Below, piece after piece: positions 5,916 through 9,398 of a stretch of DNA of 9,398 bases. This DNA comes from Clostridia bacterium (GTDB lineage: Bacteria; Bacillota; Clostridia; Oscillospirales; CAG-272). The notes under the pieces were generated by a model, which was not told the origin of the DNA, searched no databases, and saw nothing but the letters and a program-made list of their open reading frames with translations. The DNA is taken from the NCBI GenBank assembly GCA_017455945.1, contig JAFTLM010000219.1, positions 1 to 9,398 on the forward strand, read 5' to 3'. How positions within the stretch are numbered: the stretch's first letter is position 1; each line of letters opens with the position of its first letter. Position numbers and translations under genes: made by a program.

Positions 5916-7661
5916 ATGAAAAAAGTACTTTTGATTTTGATTTCGGCACTTATGCTGATGTCGGTGCTTGTGCCGACGGCGGCTGCCGAGGAACCGGAGG
6001 TTTTTGTGTTTGACGAGTTTAAGGACTATATGAAGCAGACCACCTATCTTGCCAACGACGGCGTAATAGGGATTCCGGTAGAGATTGTAACCTATTGCAA
6101 AAATCCGAACACCGACAGCGAAACCAACGTAATAATGTACGTTATGGGTGCCAATATCGAGCGTATCGGAACCGAAAAGAATGTGGACATCATAGCCGAC
6201 CTGCTTGACGAGGGCTACATCGTGGTAACGCTTGACTACCTGGGGGCACCCGAGGCAAAGGGAACGGCACTCGACTTCAGCGTTCAGACGATAAAGAAGA
6301 ATATGAACACCTATACAAAGGGGCTTAACAGACTCGCAAACTGCATATACGTGCTCCCCGAGGGCTACAGAATACTTTCCGAGGTGGTTTTCTACACCAT
6401 TGACGAAAACGGCACCAAGGGTTGCCTTGAGAGAATAGTCAAGTCCTGGAACAACGGATTTAAGGAATCCAAAGGAGCAAGCAAGGTGCCGGGCGGATGG
6501 AAAGAGGCAAAGACCATTGAGGACTGTATAGACCAGAAGGGCAACACCGTTGACTTAAGATACAGACTTTCGATAATCTATCCCTCTCAGCCAACGAGAG
6601 AGACCCCCGTATGGGTCAACTCATCCTCCAATACGCATATGATAGCTCCTACCGTTACGACCTACTCCCACGCAATGGCTAACAGTGCGGTATTCGGCGG
6701 TTGTACCTTCGTGGTTTACGACCACTGCTACATTCCCATGGCGAGCAGAATATACGGTTACTACGGCGACTATTCGCTTATGAGCTGGATTTCCGCCTCC
6801 TGTCAGGCGGCGGCTATGAGATGCGCGAGATATTATTCCAAGCAGCTTGGCTACTCCTCCGAGGACTACGTTGCCTACGGAATTTCCAAGGCGTCCTGGG
6901 TAAGCACCCTCGCCTCTCCCAACCCCGAACTGGTTCCCGAAAAGTCGGTTCTTACCGAGTTCGGTTACGTGCGTGAGGAAAGATACGGCGAACAGCCCTA
7001 TCTCATTTACGACGACGGCACAAGGATTCCCGCCGGCGTAAACGCCGTCTATGCGGCTATGGGCGACGGCGTCAGAGATACCTCGCTAAAAAGGTTTGTT
7101 GACGAAAACATCGCTCCCACCTACACCGCCTGCGGTATTCAAGACCAGTACGGCTGTTGGAACTGGTGGCCCGACGTTCAGAAGACCTATGCCGAAAGCG
7201 GTGCGGAGCATATTGCTCTTTCCTCTTACGACAGAGGTCACGAGTTCCCCTATGAGATAGATACCGTTTACAAGCACGACAGATACGCCACCTTCGTGGA
7301 TTTCCTTATGTATCACGCAAAGAAGGACATTCCCGTCAGCATTTTCTACACCTCGGCGGTGGACGGAAAGCTTGTTGAGACGGGTCCCACAGGCGAAATA
7401 CTTGAAAGCGACGACATAATTATCCAGTTCGTTGCGGCGGTGAATGAAGGCGACCTTAAGGTTGAGCTTGTTGACGAGACCGCAAAGAAATCCGTTGCGT
7501 TCGGGCTTGAACCTGCCTGCGGCGGAACAAGATGGCAGGTAGTTCCCAACGGCGGACTTACAAAGGGCAACAAATATACGCTCAGAGTTCTCGGCGAGAC
7601 AAAGGGCAAGCTTAACGGAATAGAAATGGGCGAAGACAAAGAATACTCATTTACATATTGA
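5916..7661 (+). CDS. Secreted alpha/beta-hydrolase-like protein with C-terminal Ig-like domain (paralog 2)
   Basis: This 581-residue protein is a full-length relative of the upstream gene. Shared blocks include LANDG-IGIP, ERIGTE, DLLDEGY, GYRIL, DENG-KG, YPSQPTRET (identical), DQYG and the D-VYK-DR stretch. The signal peptide is MKKVLLILIS plus a hydrophobic run, with likely cleavage after A24 (TAAA/EEPE). The presumed triad is S324 in GISKA, D410 in GIQDQYG and H442 in RGHEFP. Here the elbow's last glycine is alanine, and the histidine of GHS has become isoleucine, so the elbow has drifted differently from its neighbour. The C-terminal beta domain (about 500-581) ends NKYTLRVLG and YSFTY, matching the neighbour's Ig-like tail. 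The pair probably arose by tandem duplication followed by divergence, which suggests different substrates or one sister with reduced activity. Role unknown. Confidence 0.75.
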   Translation: MKKVLLILISALMLMSVLVPTAAAEEPEVFVFDEFKDYMKQTTYLANDGVIGIPVEIVTYCKNPNTDSETNVIMYVMGANIERIGTEKNVDIIADLLDEGYIVVTLDYLGAPEAKGTALDFSVQTIKKNMNTYTKGLNRLANCIYVLPEGYRILSEVVFYTIDENGTKGCLERIVKSWNNGFKESKGASKVPGGWKEAKTIEDCIDQKGNTVDLRYRLSIIYPSQPTRETPVWVNSSSNTHMIAPTVTTYSHAMANSAVFGGCTFVVYDHCYIPMASRIYGYYGDYSLMSWISASCQAAAMRCARYYSKQLGYSSEDYVAYGISKASWVSTLASPNPELVPEKSVLTEFGYVREERYGEQPYLIYDDGTRIPAGVNAVYAAMGDGVRDTSLKRFVDENIAPTYTACGIQDQYGCWNWWPDVQKTYAESGAEHIALSSYDRGHEFPYEIDTVYKHDRYATFVDFLMYHAKKDIPVSIFYTSAVDGKLVETGPTGEILESDDIIIQFVAAVNEGDLKVELVDETAKKSVAFGLEPACGGTRWQVVPNGGLTKGNKYTLRVLGETKGKLNGIEMGEDKEYSFTY

Positions 7662-7675
7662 GAGGTAGATAGACG

Positions 7676-9019
7676 ATGAAATTATTTGCAAAAATCCTAA
7701 GTGCCCTTTTGGTGCTTATTATGTGTATTTCAGCCGTTGGGTGCGGCGGTGACGGAAAGGACAAAGCTATGAAAAACGACAATCCCGCAGTAAGCAATGA
7801 TACGAGAACCAAGGTCGGAGACAAGATAATTCTCGGCAAATACGAGCAGAACGGTGACGCAGGAAGCCCGGAGGATATAAGCTGGACGGTCATCAAGGTA
7901 GAAGAAGGCAGAGCGTTGCTTCTTGCCGACAAATGCCTGGCATACATCGGCTTCCACGATGCTTACGAGGAATTTTCCTGGGCGGATTCTTCCATAAGAG
8001 ACTGGCTTAACGGTACTTTCTATACAAAGGCTTTCAGCGATGAAGAAAAAGCTCTCATCCGCAGAACGCAGATAGAGAACGACAAAAACTACGTGTTTGC
8101 CGTCGGCGAGGACAACGTAACCACCGACTTGGTGTTCCTGCTTTCGCTTGACGAGGCAAAAGAGCTGCTTGACGAGAACAACATTACCGGTGTTCCCACC
8201 GAGAACGTGAAAAAAACCTCAAAGCTTACACACGGCAACAAGTCCTGCAACTGGTGGCTGAGAACCCCCGGTGCAAGCAATATGAAAACGGTTGCTGTTG
8301 GCTACAACGGAATCATTAACGTGTCGGGACTTCGCGGAGATATTGCCGAAGCGGGAATAAGACCCTGCATCTGGTACAGCACGGAAACCAACGCCGAGGC
8401 GGTAAAGAAGCCATACACCTTTGCCGAGCTGGCAAAAGCACAGATTGGCGATAAGGTTCTTATGGGCAAATACGACAGCGATGCCAACGAGGAAAACGGT
8501 GCTGAGGATATTGTGTGGACGGTAGTTGCCGCAGAGTACGGCAAAAAACTTCTGGTAGCAGACAACGCACTTGAGGCAAAAACCTATCACGCTCAGTTGG
8601 ATGAGGACATAAACTGGAAGGACGCATCGCTCAGATCCTGGCTTAACAGCGGATTTATGAACAAGGCGTTCACCGCCGACGAAAAGGCGAAGATATCCAC
8701 CTCCACCGTGCTTACAAAGGACATAAACGGCGGCGAAGATATTTCGGTTTACAATCAGTTGTTCGTGCTCAGTGCGGAAGAACTTGTGAAGTATTTTCCC
8801 GAACGCACCGACAGAATGATAACGCCCACCGCAACAGCGATTGCCAACGGCGTATATATTGATCCTATGTACGGAACCTGCGACTACTGGTTGAGAGACG
8901 CGGGAACCACCGCGGGCAACGGAGCATATGCGTACTACTACGGAGACGCGAACCCCGCAGGAGCACTTGCACGTTCCACCTTTATAGGCGTTCGCCCCGC
9001 AATGTGGGTAATTGATTAA
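7676..9019 (+). CDS. Lipoprotein with two tandem DUF6273 repeats
   Basis: This 447-residue protein starts at ATG 7676, 14 bases after the previous stop, with GAGG (7662-7665) as ribosome site. The N-terminus is a lipoprotein signal with a slightly atypical lipobox SAVGC; C23 would be lipidated, tethering the protein to the outer face of the membrane. Two homologous halves follow, at about 46-235 and 256-447. Shared landmarks are VGDKIILGKY / IGDKVLMGKY, EDISWTV / EDIVWTV, IRDWLNGTFYTKAF / LRSWLNSGFMNKAF, NWWLRTPG / DYWLRDAG and GIRPCIW / GVRPAMW. This is the pattern of the DUF6273 family, often found in surface proteins of Clostridia. The WLR...G(I/V)RPxxW ending resembles the core of C-type-lectin/FGE-like folds, so a binding role is plausible. 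No catalytic motif is visible. Operon context suggests work with the two secreted hydrolases, perhaps as a binding partner. Family call good, function unknown. Confidence 0.82.
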   Translation: MKLFAKILSALLVLIMCISAVGCGGDGKDKAMKNDNPAVSNDTRTKVGDKIILGKYEQNGDAGSPEDISWTVIKVEEGRALLLADKCLAYIGFHDAYEEFSWADSSIRDWLNGTFYTKAFSDEEKALIRRTQIENDKNYVFAVGEDNVTTDLVFLLSLDEAKELLDENNITGVPTENVKKTSKLTHGNKSCNWWLRTPGASNMKTVAVGYNGIINVSGLRGDIAEAGIRPCIWYSTETNAEAVKKPYTFAELAKAQIGDKVLMGKYDSDANEENGAEDIVWTVVAAEYGKKLLVADNALEAKTYHAQLDEDINWKDASLRSWLNSGFMNKAFTADEKAKISTSTVLTKDINGGEDISVYNQLFVLSAEELVKYFPERTDRMITPTATAIANGVYIDPMYGTCDYWLRDAGTTAGNGAYAYYYGDANPAGALARSTFIGVRPAMWVID

Positions 9020-9027
9020 AAAATAAA

Positions 9028-9045
9028 AAGCCGATTCAAAGGCTT
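9028..9045 (+). terminator. Weak hairpin just after the DUF6273 lipoprotein gene
   Basis: AAGCC (9028-9032) pairs with GGCTT (9041-9045) around an 8-base loop, preceded by an A-rich stretch. No T run follows directly; TTTTTT comes only at 9062-9067. It may help end transcription, but the hairpin at 9124-9152 is much stronger. Confidence 0.3.
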
Positions 9046-9123
9046 CGTACTCTTAATGACATTTTTTGAACTTAAAAAGAGGCTGATCCATTAAGGACAA
9101 TATGCACAAACGAAGGAATAAAG

Positions 9124-9152
9124 AAAGGCTCCCTTGTGTAAAGGGAGCCTTT
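9124..9152. terminator. Perfect 12-bp hairpin between convergent genes; probable bidirectional terminator
   Basis: AAAGGCTCCCTT (9124-9135) and AAGGGAGCCTTT (9141-9152) are perfect reverse complements around a 5-base loop. The minus-strand copy is followed by TTTCTTTATT-like sequence, a fair terminator tail for the gene ending at 9229. The plus-strand tail is only TTT then GGCAT. From memory, AAAGGCTCCCTT...AAGGGAGC hairpins are frequent dispersed elements in Oscillospiraceae, so this may be a truncated copy of such a repeat. Confidence 0.65.
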
Positions 9153-9228
9153 GGCATATCCAAACCCTAATGTTTCTCTATAAAAAATTGATTGAGAAAA
9201 TCTATGTATTTTGTTACAACATAAGCAT

Positions 9229-9398
9229 CTAAGCTTTTGATAAAAATGCAACTCCCAAACCCAATGTACATATTGCTATTCCAAGGAAAACAATTGCTTT
9301 AGCACAAAAATCAAAAGCTCCGATGCAATTCTCATCGTTGTCTAAATATGAAATGCGCGGAAATGCTTTGAGATAAACTACCCAAGAATTATTTGGTA
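9229..9398 (-). CDS. C-terminal end of an unidentified membrane protein (runs off the right edge)
   Basis: On the minus strand an open frame enters from the right edge (first full codon at 9396) and runs 55 codons to TAG at 9231-9229. The visible sequence has a polar part (NNSWVVYLKAFPR, then SYLDNDENCIGAFDF), then a hydrophobic segment AIVFLGIAICTLGLGVAFLS, and ends KA. This fits a protein whose last transmembrane helix finishes at the C-terminus. I do not recognise the family. The DNA is clearly AT-richer (a sampled 60-base stretch is one third G+C) than the genes to its left. Because the start is not visible, it could also be a fragment or chance frame, but the in-frame membrane segment and the hairpin after its stop support a real gene. 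Confidence 0.45.
   Translation of the reverse strand, partial: PNNSWVVYLKAFPRISYLDNDENCIGAFDFCAKAIVFLGIAICTLGLGVAFLSKA

Noticed and set aside
7676..9019. Variable-repeat target of a diversity-generating retroelement, because the DUF6273 ends look lectin-like
   Set aside because: No reverse transcriptase, template repeat or adenine-biased near-duplicate is visible in the window. The two halves are only distantly alike at DNA level.
9052..9095. Inverted repeat CTTAATG / CATTAAG with an inner TTTTT...AAAAA pair as a mobile-element end
   Set aside because: Arms are only 7 bases, the sequence is AT-rich, and no transposase or target duplication is present.

Overview
The window looks like a chromosomal piece of a Gram-positive anaerobe of the class Clostridia (Oscillospirales-type gut bacteria are my best guess). 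Reasons: strong AGGAGG-type ribosome sites, sigma-A promoters, a VTC/DUF4956/CotH gene trio that I know mainly from Clostridia, DUF6273-type repeats, an SbsA-type Ig domain and Gram-positive signal peptides. Lineage is inferred from gene content and is not proven. Six complete genes and two partial genes are visible, with little non-coding space and no gene-free stretch over 300 bases.

Left edge (1-624, minus strand): the N-terminal 208 residues of a right-handed beta-helix protein that resembles glycoside hydrolase family 28. It has a near-consensus sigma-A promoter and is divergent from the next operon.

First operon (844-3874, plus strand): a cytoplasmic polyphosphate-polymerase-like VTC-domain protein, a multi-pass DUF4956 membrane protein, and a membrane-anchored CotH-family kinase with a Gly/Asn/Met-rich insertion. 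A promoter lies at 775-804 and an intrinsic terminator at 3906-3942. The predicted locations (inside, across and outside the membrane) suggest that the three work as one envelope-spanning phosphate or polyphosphate module. This is a hypothesis.

Second operon (4147-9019, plus strand): transcription probably starts from a tandemly duplicated extended -10 element at 4095-4112. It encodes two paralogous secreted alpha/beta-hydrolase-like proteins, each with a Ser-Asp-His triad, an altered nucleophile elbow and a C-terminal Ig-like domain. They are followed by a lipoprotein with two DUF6273 repeats. At both internal junctions the TGA stop codon forms part of the next gene's ribosome site, so the three are probably translated together. 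All three products should act outside the cytoplasmic membrane. Their substrate is unknown.

Right edge (9020-9398): convergent intergenic DNA with a perfect 12-bp hairpin, then the AT-rich 3' end of a minus-strand gene for a small membrane segment of unknown function.

The most interesting items are the VTC/DUF4956/CotH module and the hydrolase pair plus DUF6273 lipoprotein. I recognise no mobile element, CRISPR array or RNA gene.
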